A DNA stretch of 64,000 bases from Cyclina sinensis. Lineage: Eukaryota; Mollusca; Bivalvia; Venerida; Veneridae. The notes beneath the pieces were generated by a model. That model saw nothing but the letters and a program-made list of their open reading frames with translations. It was not told the origin of the DNA and ran no database searches. The number at the start of each line of letters is the position of its first letter. The first letter of the stretch is position 1. The position numbers and the translations under genes were made by a program. The stretch lies in assembly GCA_012932295.1 (NCBI GenBank), contig JAAONU010000001.1, positions 27,628,550 through 27,692,549 of the forward strand, in the 5' to 3' direction. Shown in pieces: positions 47,131 through 60,200 of this stretch.

Positions 47131-48392
47131 GAGTAGAAGTCCCGTATTATACCTCTGCTACATACACCACCTCCTTCTCAGAATTCGTCCTCGAATTCTT
47201 GGAGTAGATCTACTGAAAATTTGTGGGACTTTCTAAGGCTGCCATTACATCTAAACTCGCGAGTTAAAAGAATATATAATGTCATGCAAAAAATTTCACT
47301 CAGACAAAAATCGTGAATAATCAGCATTTTTGCATATTGTTAAAAAACAATATTTCAGTATTAATGACTTACAATTGATTAATTATCAAATTACGTCAGC
47401 TTAACCTATTGGACGTCAAAAGTTTAGCTTATTTTCTGTGTACACTCAGATTAATATTGTTAGTATTTTCTTATAGCATTACTATATTTTATAAAAGTAA
47501 ATTACTATATTTTATAAAAGTAAAATTATACCCCTTTTTAAACATATTCTAAGAAGGTGAATATCTTAATGCCGTCTTCGGTGAAACACTTAATTTCAAA
47601 AGGATTAGAAAAAATGCAAAAACAACTGTTTTAAATATCAGTTGATAAGAAACGGTTTTCTAATTTATTTATCTATATGAAAACGTTGCTTTTGTGCAGA
47701 AAATAATATAGAAAACAGTTTCAAGTATTTCAGTTTCAAATATTAATTGTTGTTTTGAAGTATATAATAAAAGTGCCCTTATAATCAGTTTCAGTGTAAT
47801 TCAATAGGACGAATGTCAGAAGGTCCTGCATTTTTGTTAGTCATAGTATCACAGGACACTATTTTTATGAGAAGGCTCAATTTATAGAGATTTCTTACAA
47901 TGGAAAAGTATTTGTTTTGTTTTGTGTAGTCTACTTTATAGTTTATACAACACTTACATGTACTATTGAATTACTACTTTTACTAAGCAAATTCTCTTGT
48001 ACTCGCGTGTGTGTCTGCAATGTAATTCGGGTGGGTGGGGTATTTTCACACCATCTGGTAATAAAAGAATGAAAATTTGTATATTTCTTGCAATCATACA
48101 TAAGGAAGATAAAAAAGAAATAATGATTGCATCAAAATAAAAGATCATCTGGAGCAATTTTTGGTTTAACTAGGATCTATGTTATCTTGAAAGGTAAAGT
48201 TTATTATTTACGCGAATTGTTCATGGATTAAGGGTGTCTTTTTGATGGTGCATTTTTAAATGTTCAGACAGGAATTTCTTTGAGGACTTCTTTTCTAGCC
48301 ATCTACAAGTTGTAAAGAAGTCAACAAAGTTTCTGTTGGAATTTGTTTAAGGTACAGCCAATATTTCTGATAAAGTGACTCGACTATTATTT

Positions 48393-48530
48393 ACGTTGGG
48401 CGCCAAATGTAACCAGAAAAAATCAATCTGCCCCGAGTTTGGTTTGAACTCGGGTACCTTCGACTGTTAAGCGGACACTCTACTATTACTTGGAATGCAT
48501 AAAAGCTAGCTGATAGGCAAAGGAGTAGAA
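48393..48530 (-). repeat. tRNA-like repeat copy 2 with adjoining PBS-like motif
   Basis: Same sequence as 46793-46901 and uninterrupted through CTGATAGGCAAAGGAGTAGA. On the minus strand it ends CTGGTTACA, then TT, then TGGCGCCCAACGT (48393-48405), which resembles the primer binding site that follows an LTR ending in ACA. It may be the 3' edge of an LTR rather than a SINE. Confidence 0.55.
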
Positions 48531-49116
48531 GTTCGGGTATTTACGGAAACATCTTCGGTGAAATCCAAACAAATTTTGTTTTCTGTTGGGTGTTTATCGC
48601 CGATTCTGGTCGACAATTCCAGATTTGTATGTTTTCTTATTACTTGGAATGCATAAGAACTTTACCTGCATGCTTGTCTGTGTTATAAATTGTGCAGATT
48701 GTTCTGAATTGTTGTAGTTTTAACCTGAACAATGACGCGGTATAAATTGTCTATGTCGTGAACTGAGTTGTGTTATCAGTTTAATAGTTTAAACATATTT
48801 TATTTCCAAAAGATAATACATCATACACAGGTTAATTTTCAAAAAAAAAATAAAATAAAAATGAGTTGTTGTTTTATTTACCATCTACCATCAAACAGAG
48901 CTGGGAAGTGTATGTTCGTACAAAGTGCTTACATAAAAAAATATTTCGGTGAAAACCGCGTTGTTTTTATTGCAATGCCACTAAGCAGTCAACAGCGCTA
49001 AATTGCTAATGTTATCTTTTGTATACAATATTGATTCGTACTGAATTCGGTATGGCATTTGGCCCAAGAATACACAGATTGGTTTACTTTTCATTATTAT
49101 ATATTACCTACGGTAA

Positions 49117-50064
49117 TTAACAGTTTTTAAAAACTTTAAGTTAAGGAAATAAAGTAAGGTTTACTACTTGTGTAAATAATTGTGCAGAAGTCTGGTCCCT
49201 TTGCCCCGTATCAAATTTACAAAACCTTTTCAACCTCAACTGATTTTGAGATTGAAACATTTTAGCCAATATAATTATTTTTAATTTAATCAGTTACTCT
49301 CAAAACTAAATCATAATTTTTTTTAGCCGATATCTAACCTTAATACCAGTTTACTTCGGAAGTTTTTGATAAAATATGAAATAAACTTTCATTATCAAAC
49401 TCTGCAGAGATTGGAAACGCTTTGTGGAGGGGCTTTGCCACTTGTCTATGAACATTTTTACATGCTGCTCTTATCAACTGAGCCATACAAGTAGTCAACT
49501 TAAGAAGGGTAAATTAAATGGCCACAGCAATTTCAAATTTTCATGAGACATGCTTGTGTGTTTTATTAATGTTTATCTTTGGCAACAGCATTAACAGTTT
49601 TTAAAAACTTTAAGTTAAGGAAATAAAGTAAGGTTTACTACTTGTGTAAATAATTGTGCAGAAGTCTGGTCCCTTTGCCCCGAATCAAATTTACAAAACC
49701 TTTTCAACCTCAACTGAGTTTGAGACTGAAACATTTTAGCCAATATAATTATTTTTAATTTAATCAGTTACTCTCAAAACTAAATCATAATTTTTTTTAG
49801 CCGATATCTAACCTTAATACCAGTTTACTTCAGAAGTTTTTGATAAAATATGAAATAAACTTTCATTATCAAACTCTGCAGAGATTGGAAACGCTTTGTG
49901 GAGGGGCTTTGCCACTTGTCTATGAACATTTTTACATGCTGCTCTTATCAACTGAGCCATACAAGTAGTCAACTTAAGAAGGATAAATTAAATGGCCACA
50001 ACAATTTCAAATTTTCATGAGACATGCTTGTGTGTTTTATTAATGTTTATCTTTAGCAACAGCA
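49117..50064. repeat. 474-bp tandem duplication, about 98% identical
   Basis: Unit 1 is 49117-49590 and unit 2 is 49591-50064, each starting TTAACAGTTTTTAAAAACTT. I count about eight substitutions (for example CCGTATC/CCGAATC, TTCGGAAG/TTCAGAAG, GGGTAAAT/GGATAAAT) and no indel. Both copies carry CTGGTCCCTTTGCCCCG. No coding sequence recognised. Confidence 0.93.
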
Positions 50065-51193
50065 TTAACAAAACTAGTTGTTTTGAATCTCTACTGTTTT
50101 ATTGTGTTACCTAGATGTTCTATTCTTTTTATTGCAAGTTGATAGCCATGTTGGCCCTTTTTCACTACTTATATATTATATGTTTGTTACATGTTGATAA
50201 AGTTTGTCATTATTAAGGTTTATATAAATGTAACTGTTGTGGAACAAATTTCAAACAAAGCTAGACATAGAGCTTGTGTAAATAATGAATAAATTTTCTG
50301 TGTTGCACACGGTACACAAACTTGATGGTCATGTTGCCTCATTTTCTCATTAGATCTTATATAGTGACCAGTCTTTCCAGACTTGGTGTCTAGGTAACTG
50401 ATATGGATCAAAGCCAAGATCACGGGCTGAAAATAAAAAGTTTAAAAAGCTCAATAACTTTATTATTAAATGATAAATTTTAGGTGTGTATAGGTGCTTA
50501 TGGATATGTCAAATTAATCTAAAACTATTTTGAACAAAGTTGATGCCAAACTCTACTCTACATCTGTTGCATTTAGGGTCATCTTGGCCTTGTTGTTTTA
50601 ATTTTTCATGCAGGAATAGTACAACATAAATGTTCTGTACCTCATGTGGACTGTTACAAACGTTGATTATCCATTTCATGTTAAGATAATAAATACAATT
50701 CGCAAATTCATGTTTTGTTTTTATCTTATTAACATTACCAGTTAGCCAACAGAGCAAGATTATCGTTTCCATTACACAAAAATTTAAACAAAAGAGCAGA
50801 CTCTCAGCGCTTTAATTAAAACATTTTACCACAACCAGTCTCATCTTACATAGAAACGAAATTAATACGCTCGTGTTTTGTGTAATTTATTTCGTCATCA
50901 TAAATTTAGAATCATCTTTTTGTATTTACAGTCATATTAAAAAAGTCCTTTTGAAAATTTCTAGTACTTAGATAATGCATTTTCAGGACCTAATTTCTAA
51001 CCAACATGTTCTTTAATAAAGAACTATATTTTTGTAAACAGGTGCTCGCGCGGATTAAGTTGTGTACATGAAATAAGTTGTTCGGTTCTAAACAACCAGA
51101 ATGGTCGAAATAGTGAAACATTCAAACTTTATGGCCTAAAAGTTGTAATTACTTCCTTATCTGTGCTGTTTACTCTTTTGAACTCTTTCAACT

Positions 51194-51234
51194 ATGTCAT
51201 CGGAAAGTGTTGCAAAAACTGTCGGCAAGAAATT
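51194..51234 (+). CDS. Unrecognised gene, coding exon 1
   Basis: ATG TCA TCG..., 13 codons plus two bases, ending before GTAAGTGAA. The frame hits a stop immediately after the donor, as expected if splicing occurs. The intron that follows is 6.6 kb. Confidence 0.55.
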
Positions 51235-54200
51235 GTAAGTGAATCAAACATATTAACTTGTCATAAATTGATGATAAAATTGAAATGAATTGTCTTTGAT
51301 TTGAAGAAAGAAATGACTGTTTTACAGAATGTGATTTACTTAAAAATTCAATCGAAAAAAACCGAGTATCTTGTCTTTTCTTGAATTGGTGTTATATTAT
51401 GGTGATTTTAAAGCTGTTTTATGGTGATTTTGAAGCTCTGGTGCCAGTGATCAGATTGTAAATTAGTGGCTTAAATGTCAAGATTAATTAATGCACCTAT
51501 CATTGTTTTACGCCAGGCAAGGGGTGGCATGCAGAGCATGGGGAAGTTGACATTTTCCAATTTCAGAGGCTAAATCCCCACCCTAGAGAAATGGCAGTTT
51601 TTCAAAGAGATGCTTTACATATCAGTTGTCCTGGGGCTGGGATCTAAAATTTGGCAACAGTCTTTTTCCTGTCAAAGTCAAGCCTTCTGAGCATTCTTCT
51701 GTCATAAGTCCTGTGAATGCCTACTGCTCCCTCACTGGGGCAAAACATTGATAGATCCATCTATCTATCTATATACTGCAATACTGCAACACCCTCTTTA
51801 GAGTATTGTGTGCAGGTGTGTGTCTGTGCGAGAGTTTAAAAGGAGAAATGTGAGGAGAATAAAAGTAATACTATACATGTATTTGTGAGAGTTGATAGTG
51901 TTAGTTAAGAAGAGAAATGATACAGCTAAAACAGATAAAAACAGTATTTTAAACACAGTGGAGAAGGGTGGTCACTCCCTGTATAAATTGGTCCAGGGTA
52001 GTGACCTGCACAAGTTCAGATAGAAGTGAGTTCCAAAGGACTATAGTTGCTGGAAAAAAGGAATATTTGTAATAGTTACACAGAGTGAGGATCTGCCTAA
52101 AAGAGAGAGGATGTGAGTGTCGGGTGAGACAGAGGGAGGGCTAAACATAAGCGTGTATGGGCACTGCAACTAGTCCATGCACAATCTTGTAAAACATTAG
52201 GAGTCTGGCAGCAGTTCTCCTATTTTCCAGGGAATGCCAGCCTAACTTATCTAACATAAGGGAGACACTGCTGTATGTAGAATAGTCCTTAGTAACCCAT
52301 TGCGCAGCTCTGCGCTGGACCATTTCAACTTTGTGGATGTTCTGCTGAGTGTAAGGATACCAGACAGAACTAGCATATTCAAGCTGGTGTCTAACCAGGG
52401 TTTTGTATGCAAATTCCCTTATGTTTGAATTTTTAGAAGGGATATTTCTTTAAAGAAAGTTTAGGGGCTTACTAGCCTTAGAGGTAACCTGATTAACATG
52501 TTTGTTCCAGTTCAGATCAGAGGAGAAAGTGACACCCAGGTACTTTGCATCATTGACATTTTCTAGGACTTGGCCATGGAGTGAATATACTGACTTAAAT
52601 GGGTGTTTTAACTTGGTGATATTTAGCATATTTAGATGCATTGTGAAACACTTTTTCTCAGTTAGAGAGTTGAAATATAGATGTCATAATGTTCTGATAG
52701 ATTTGTAAAGTACATGTATATTTGTTTAATATCTATGAAGAGAGACATGTTTAGGATATATAGAGATAAAACAATACAATCATTTGTGTAAGTTTATGAA
52801 AATTCAACACTAAGACATTACACTAACAATGCATCTTAGTGGACTGGAGAAGAAAGTTCAATGATCAGACTCATTTTAACTTAAGAAAAAGTAACCCTGA
52901 ACCTGTTTGAAGTCCCATATATAACAATATCATTAATGTCAACAATATCATTACACATTTTCTTAACTGTTTTGTAGTAGTGAATAATCAAGCAACATCA
53001 GTTCAGTTAGCTTAAAAAGAAGATTAAAAGAAAGCTCTAATTTTACTGTTTTTTTTTTTTTTTTACAAAATTTTTTTTTTAAAAAGTTGATGTAAATCTG
53101 GATTTTGGAATCCGAAAAAAATATGGTTTGGTCAGAGTATTGATTTACTGAATTGTTCTTTTACATAATTAAGAAACAAAGAAAAATCAGATGAGGACTT
53201 TGAAAATAGGGAGAGGGTTAACTGGTTCATTCTGGATTTCATTGGACCACCATGAGGAAGAAGTTACTGCAAGGCTTTGGAAAACTGAAAATTTGTTGGT
53301 TTTTACTGAATTTCAGCTTCCTGGACCAATTTTAATGTGCAAAACTTCTTAAAAATTTGATCTATATATTTTCAAAAAAAAAAAAAACAGAAATCAAATT
53401 TAAGTATAATGTATCATTAAAATGCTAAAATTTCACACCCGTAATTAAATTAAATGCTAACTGGTCTCTAATTCGGTCCTTCACACCTATCATAAACCCA
53501 TAAAACTGCCACTATGACTAGTGATCCGAGGTAGTTATTTCCAATTAACTAAGAAAAGCCTTAAAAGCATATTATGTTAGGCATAGTATTAAATGTTAAA
53601 CATTGTTTTTGGCTGATTTATTTTCATGTTTTTTTTTTTGGGTGGGTGAAGGGTCTTGCACCGATTTAGTTTTGAAAGTTTTCGTAGGCCTGATCCAGTT
53701 GCTATGCTTACTGACTCTACTCACTATATCACTATGTCATTATGTTTAGGAACTTGTTTGAAATAGAGTTATTTATGTCCCAGATTAAGAAAATTGTTTT
53801 AGAATAGATTCATCTGGCTTTTCTATCTTGTCTGCTCAAACAGACATGTTATTATTTTCACATGCAATAATAACTTTTTCAAAGTCATGCTTTTACTTAC
53901 AAAATTATCTTGTCACTCAGACACGCCATTATGTTCAAAAAAGTTGTTCTATATATAAACATAATTACAATGTACATATTTGTTCCACAAGATATTTTTT
54001 TTATTGAGTAGACAAGTTACCATACTAAACTTGCATAATAATAACTGTTAATCAGATACAAGATATCTTTGTGAATAGACAAAATTGCATGACTTACGTA
54101 AGTATATTTGGTTTCTTGACATAATAACATAGCGATTGTTAAAGATAATATAGCTAACTGATGTAATAGCATGGCTTTAAATAAATCAGTTCTGTATGTA

Positions 54201-57200
54201 AACATAAAAACATGTTTGTTAGACACGATAATATGGTAAGTAGACAAGATACATAGATGTGATTACATATCAGTTAGACAAGATATGTTGTGTAGACAAG
54301 ACATCATTGCAAATTGGTGTAATAGCATAACTTTAAACAACTTATTTCTGCTTGCAGACATAATAATGTTTCAACTGGACAAGATATTTAGCATTGCAAG
54401 TAGACATAAATGATTATTCAAAACAAATAAATTCTGTAAGATGGCAAAATAGCATATCCTATGGAAAAAATGATATGGCGAGTAGACAGGATAGCATAGT
54501 GAACTAACATAATAAAATGACCTGAAAAAAGTTAATACTGTATGTAAACATAATGTATTGATAATCTGTCTCATTAGACAGTACGGGCATTCCATATTTA
54601 ATTATAGTTTAGTATTGATTTGGAAAAATTAGTCTCCTTCAGGGAAATACTAGTAATAATTTATAATAAATACTAGTCCAGAAAAAACAATAAAATATTT
54701 AGGAATGCTGAAATGAGTTTGTTGCTTGAATTTGATAGAACACTTGATAAACTTTCATTTTTTTTTTTTATATATATATTCAATTCACTTATGATATTTG
54801 GGGTGACAGCTTAAAGCAAAGTTTGTATTTTATTACATAAACATTAAATATTCAAAATTTTGTATTTACTGGTTTCCACTTAGGAAGGATAATGTTTATC
54901 AATCAATGTTGTATTATGTGTGTGATGTAAAATTCAAAGCAATTACCGGTACTCAAAATTTATCAAGTACCGAACCACTTATGATATTCAAGTTTATTTC
55001 ACCTGTCGACCTCCGCAGTTTGAAAAATCTGTATTTAAAGAGGCTGTACTCCCGATTTGACATAAAAAAATTTTCCATAAATTATATATTTAGATGCCGT
55101 GAGATTATAACAACATAATATTTTACTTCAAAACTGATTATAAAAGTCAAAATAGAATAAAAAAAATATTTTCGCTCCAGCCCGATTAGAACTCTGGACC
55201 CTCATGTTAACAAAATATTTCCAACGCTTTTACTGTCACCACCATCGCCGCATATTACAGATATTTACTTTAAATCTTATACGATATAGTTATACCATCG
55301 CGTTACGGTATAGCACTTTGAAAGGGAAAATCAATTTATAATGTAATTATTTGACTTATTTTTTGTCAGTAAATTATTTTTCACCAATAATCATAAATAT
55401 TACAAGAAATTTATAATACAAGAAAACTTTCTTTTTTTTTGTCATCTGGAGCACAGCCCCTTTAATACACTGTGGTCTTCCATAAAATTTAATATAATGA
55501 TACAATGTGAAAAAGCCACTATATTATTCCTCTTTTGTCTATGGTTAGTTTTTTTTTTTGGAAAGAAAGAATAAATTGCCTCTAATACAAACAAACACAA
55601 TTTTAAAATCTTTCTAGTATGTTATGGTAGCCCATGGAGAAATTGTAATTCAAAATATGTAGAAAGTATATAAACATGCTAATCAGATAAGTAAATAAAT
55701 CTATATCAAATATTTGACAAAAACAAGATTTCTCTCAAGTATTTTCAAGCTTCTCCTTGATGAGTTGATTTATTTTGAGTTTGTTCATGTTAATGGGAGA
55801 CAGGCACGGATTTACCGGGGGGGCTTATGGGGCCCAAGCCCCCCCAGCTGGCCCGTTCGTAAAAAAATAAAAGGGCTTATTTTTAAAGACTCTCAAACAT
55901 TTTTTCAGCTCTTTTCACCACGTAACAGAAACACAATCAACCTTTCAATTTGCAACGGTCATGCAATATTGCGTAACAACTGATAACGAGTTCGCAACTT
56001 TATAGCCGTGTATATTAAACAATGAATATCCGAGAGTTCTCCAGACTGATCACGATGTATAGTTTTCAAGCGTCTATTAACCTTGACGTAGTTGATAAAG
56101 TTGTTAAATGAGCGTCTGCTGATCATGATCAGTTGCCTGATGATATTGTGATGACATTGTTATTTGTCAGTTAATATACTGATAAATTATTTGTTTCACA
56201 GGACTTTATAAATAAAAAAATAAAAAAAAGTTAAAACTTGCCATACCGTATTTTGTTTTTTGCTTTAGTTGAACATTTTAAAGAATACCAGTATATTCCT
56301 TTTAAATTCTCACACAAATTTCATTAAATTTTTATGCTTTAAATGCACCAAAATGAGCCATTTACTCAACCTTTTTATAAAATTTTCTTAGGGGAGGCCC
56401 CCCAACCCCCCCCCCCCCCCTTCGGAAGGGTGTCTCCCCCTTCCGTACCTTCCTAAAAGCCCCCCCCTCCCCCCCGTCAGAAATTTCTGGATCCGGCCCT
56501 GATAATGTGATGACGTTGTTATTTGTTATGAAAATTAATTTATTGATAAATTATTTGTTTCAGAGGACTTTGTAAATATAAAATAAAAAAAAGTTAAAAC
56601 TTATCATATGTTTTTTGCTTTAGTTGAACATTTAAAAAAAATACCAATATATTTCTTTTAATTTCTTACACGAATTTCATTATATTTTTATGCCTAATAT
56701 GCACCAAAATGAGCCATTTAGTCCACCTTTTTAGAAAATTTTCTTGGGGGAGGCCCCCCAAACCCCCCCTACAGAAGGGGGTCACCCCCTTCCGTACCTT
56801 CCCCCAAGCCCCCCCAGTCAAAAATTTCTGGATCCGGCCCTGGGGAGATAAACATTTGTGACAGGTGGACCTTAATTTGTATTCGTCATGATAAGTGAGA
56901 GCTGTTGGAATACAGTCAATGTTTTGTTTGATTTACAGTACCTGTAACTTACTTAAATAGAAGAACTGAAACATATTCAGCTAGCTAGCTGAATTATATG
57001 AGGAACGGACAATAGCCCTCTGGGACAATAGCCCACTGGACAATAGCCCACTCCTAAATTTGGCAGGGAGGACAATAGCCCACTGCTCATCAAAAGGGTT
57101 CAAAATCAAAAGAACAATGTCGCGAGAAAGTACCCACTTGGGATTTAAAAAATTTACATCTATATATTTTCGACACAAATCCAATCCTTTGTTTGTTTAT

Positions 57201-60200
57201 AGTCAAAACATTTATTTTCAAATTTAAACATACAGTGTGTTTTTACTCATTTATATCCTGTGTTTACTAAATAAAACATGAGTAAAAAGTATAGAGCTGG
57301 TAAAATTTCCATTGGATCTGATCAGCTATTTGTTTGAACAGAAATTCAGAATTAAAAAATAGTCTACACTGTTGACTAATGAATACTTATATTTTTAACT
57401 CATTACATAGTCAATTTCTTAATTAAATGCATAATTATGCATATGAGTGGGCTATTGTCCTAGTGGGCTATTGTCCTAGACTCGAATTATACTGCTTTTT
57501 TTTTTTGGTGAATGATTGAGTTCTTAGATATTTTCATTGATCTCTGTTCATACAGGGGCTTAACAATCTTTGAATGGGGAAAATAACTTTAAAATCTCAC
57601 CCATTGTTGGATTTGAACCGGAGTCCCCTAGTCAGTGTTACAGGTATTGATAATAGAGCATTACAAAACTTGTCTTAAAAGCAAAATAGTGTTGTTAATT
57701 GTTAAAGGTGCTTTGATAATTGTTGTCTAAAACCCTTTATAATTCCATTTAGGTGTGTTGAGGAAATGTCTTTGCCTACTCATTTCTTGTTTAAAGAGAT
57801 CTTACTGTAATGTAGTCATTTATTTTTAGGAGATACTATTTTGAGGTGAAGAGGTTAGAAGATGGGTTTGATCTGTCCGGAGTAAATGCACCGCAGTTGA
57901 ATCATCCCCCCCTTAAATCTGTAAGTATTTGTGCAATTCTGTTTCCCCTTCAGGGTATTTCAGCTAGGTGACATTTTGTATATTATTTGATGAATAGTCT
58001 TTATACATGAATTAAAATAAGAAGTGTTTTTATAATTAGAATTACGTTAATGAAATCTATCATGTGTCTTGTGACTTAGAAAAAATATTACAAGAATTCA
58101 GTGTCTTTTTCATTGAAAAGACACAAATTAAGTAGTTATTGGTGACATTATTAAGATTTTTTTTTTTTATCAATCTTTATTTGCCAAATGGGCAGATGTC
58201 CTGCATGAATTAGAAGTTATTATGATGGCTGACCAACATGTCTATAAGTTTTCTGTAAAGAATGAATGGAGTTTAATGTCCCGTCGACAAAATTTTCTGT
58301 AGAGTGTGGTATTATTTTGAGGTCTAAGGGAAGACAAAATTTATCCATTCTGCCTTTCTGAATAAAAGTATTGTCATTATTATTGTTGGAGTATAAAACA
58401 CCTTCAGTGGTCTCTCTAGTTTTCCTTGGTTTAAACTGTTTTATTTATTAGAACTCATTACAATGTAATCATTACCTAGGCAGTAATTTGGAACTACACC
58501 AATAAATCATCTCCATACCAAGCAAAAATTTTCAAGGTTGGTCAGGTACGGAATATTGCACTGTGTGGAGGTGGATTCTTAACGGGTTAGTTGTACAGAA
58601 ATATAGTAACACTTCAAATAGTAAAATTTGTACAATGTATGAATTTTAAAAGAATAAGGGACACATTTTTTATGCCAAGATGGTACAACTTAAACTTATT
58701 TGTAATTACACTGCATATAATGTGGTTATTTTATCATCAAGAAATATCAGATATCTGAAAAAGATTGCAGGGATCTTTATAAATGAAACAATAAACATGT
58801 CTTCTGTTTGCACTGTTTCTGGTTAGGGCAATGTAATTGGAAAATGCAGTGACAGTTTTGGGGCTACTAATAAATCTTTCTGTTAGGTGAATTAAAAAAA
58901 AAGAAATAAACCCCATTTCATGAGAATAAAATCCCTCCCGCCTAGCTGACTTTTTACAACACAGACTTCCCCTTTGTCAAGGGTCTGCCACCCTCATGAG
59001 GGCTGTTACGAGTTTTCAAGGCCGTTTTTTTGTACAATGAGTTTTCAGACCTGGCCAAATTGTGTGTTCAGTTTGTTTTAATTTGGTGAGGAGGGGAAGT
59101 CTTAACTATAATTAGCATGGTTTCCAGTGATACTGTTATGAAGGAATTGCCAAAAACATTCTACGTATAATGCAATCATGGTGTAAAAATGTCAAAAATT
59201 TTGAAGTTGATTAAAAAAAGTTCCATTTATTTTACATTTAAATTTACATCTAAATTCCATTTAATTTATAAGTGTTACCATATTTCTGTATGTGGGCAAA
59301 TACAGAATATAATGATTTTTTTTGCACTGATTTGATTCAGCGTGCTACACTACAGTATGATGGATTGCACGACAGGGCTCTCAAACATTACTTCAGTCAA
59401 CCAGAAGTCAAGACAAAGATTACACAGATGCACCCGGTAATGTTTGTATCTTAATATTTACAAAATGTAGCATATATATTTAACTTCTGAGATGTTGGAT
59501 TAGTGCTTAACATTTCTTGTTCTTTGGTGAAATTTTACAGTAGAAAAGTTTAACACAGTGGGCTATAAGTTACTTTGGAATGATGATAATGAAAAAGTCA
59601 CTGCAATTAAAGTTCCAGTATTCATAAAAAATGGTAATATTTTCAAGTTTCTCAGGCCTTTCAGTTTTGCAAGAAGATACTGAAGAACATAAATAATACT
59701 AATTCTTTATGTCTGATCCCCACATACTGTAGCTTAAAAACTAGCTTTGGTATTTTGGACGGATGTGAAAAGACTATGTTAAAAGACTACATTATTGGCG
59801 ATTGCTTCAAAAGTTAAGGATTTATCTGAAGTTGCACAAGTTATCGAAACTTCTAAAATCAATTAAGTACACACCCTTCTACCCATTTAAGTACTGAGAT
59901 AAATTGTTTCCGAGAGATAAAAGAGCCTTTTCTTCTTTAAAGTACAGATCTGTAACATCAGCTGGCATAAACAATAGTTGAATGAGGGTGAATTAACAAA
60001 GATATTAAACTACTGGATTGAAAGTCACTTTATTTAAGTTTAAAACTAAAATGTATTTATTTTACATCGATTGGGAATCAAGTTATTGCACTTGTACTAG
60101 GAATTCCGGGTCATGACCTCTCATTGTTGTCATTGAAGTGAGGTATATGGTTGGCGGATCCACCATGTCATAAACAATCCTATACAACACTGTGACCTTT

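Larger units (their letters stand above)
46448..51193. other. Intergenic region between two head-to-head genes
   Basis: Holds presumed SGSM3 5' UTR/promoter sequence above 46448 (including TGATGACGTAG near 46519, close to a CRE), tRNA-like repeats, a SINE, a PBS-like motif and a 474-bp tandem duplication. Repeat density is lower than in the SGSM3 introns. No CpG-rich island or TATA element could be assigned with confidence. Confidence 0.4.
51235..57829 (+). other. Intron 1 of the unrecognised gene
   Basis: 6.6 kb. Contains a LINE remnant (51745-52665), degenerate AT-rich repeats around GTAGACAAGATA and ATGTAAACATAAT (about 53740-54600), a DNA transposon at 55801-56842 and a fold-back element at 57000-57483. 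The rest is AT-rich and unremarkable. Confidence 0.5.

Noticed and set aside
58470..58560. Extra exon between exons 2 and 3 of the plus-strand gene
   Set aside because: The candidate acceptor at CTAGGCAG opens directly onto TAA in the required phase.
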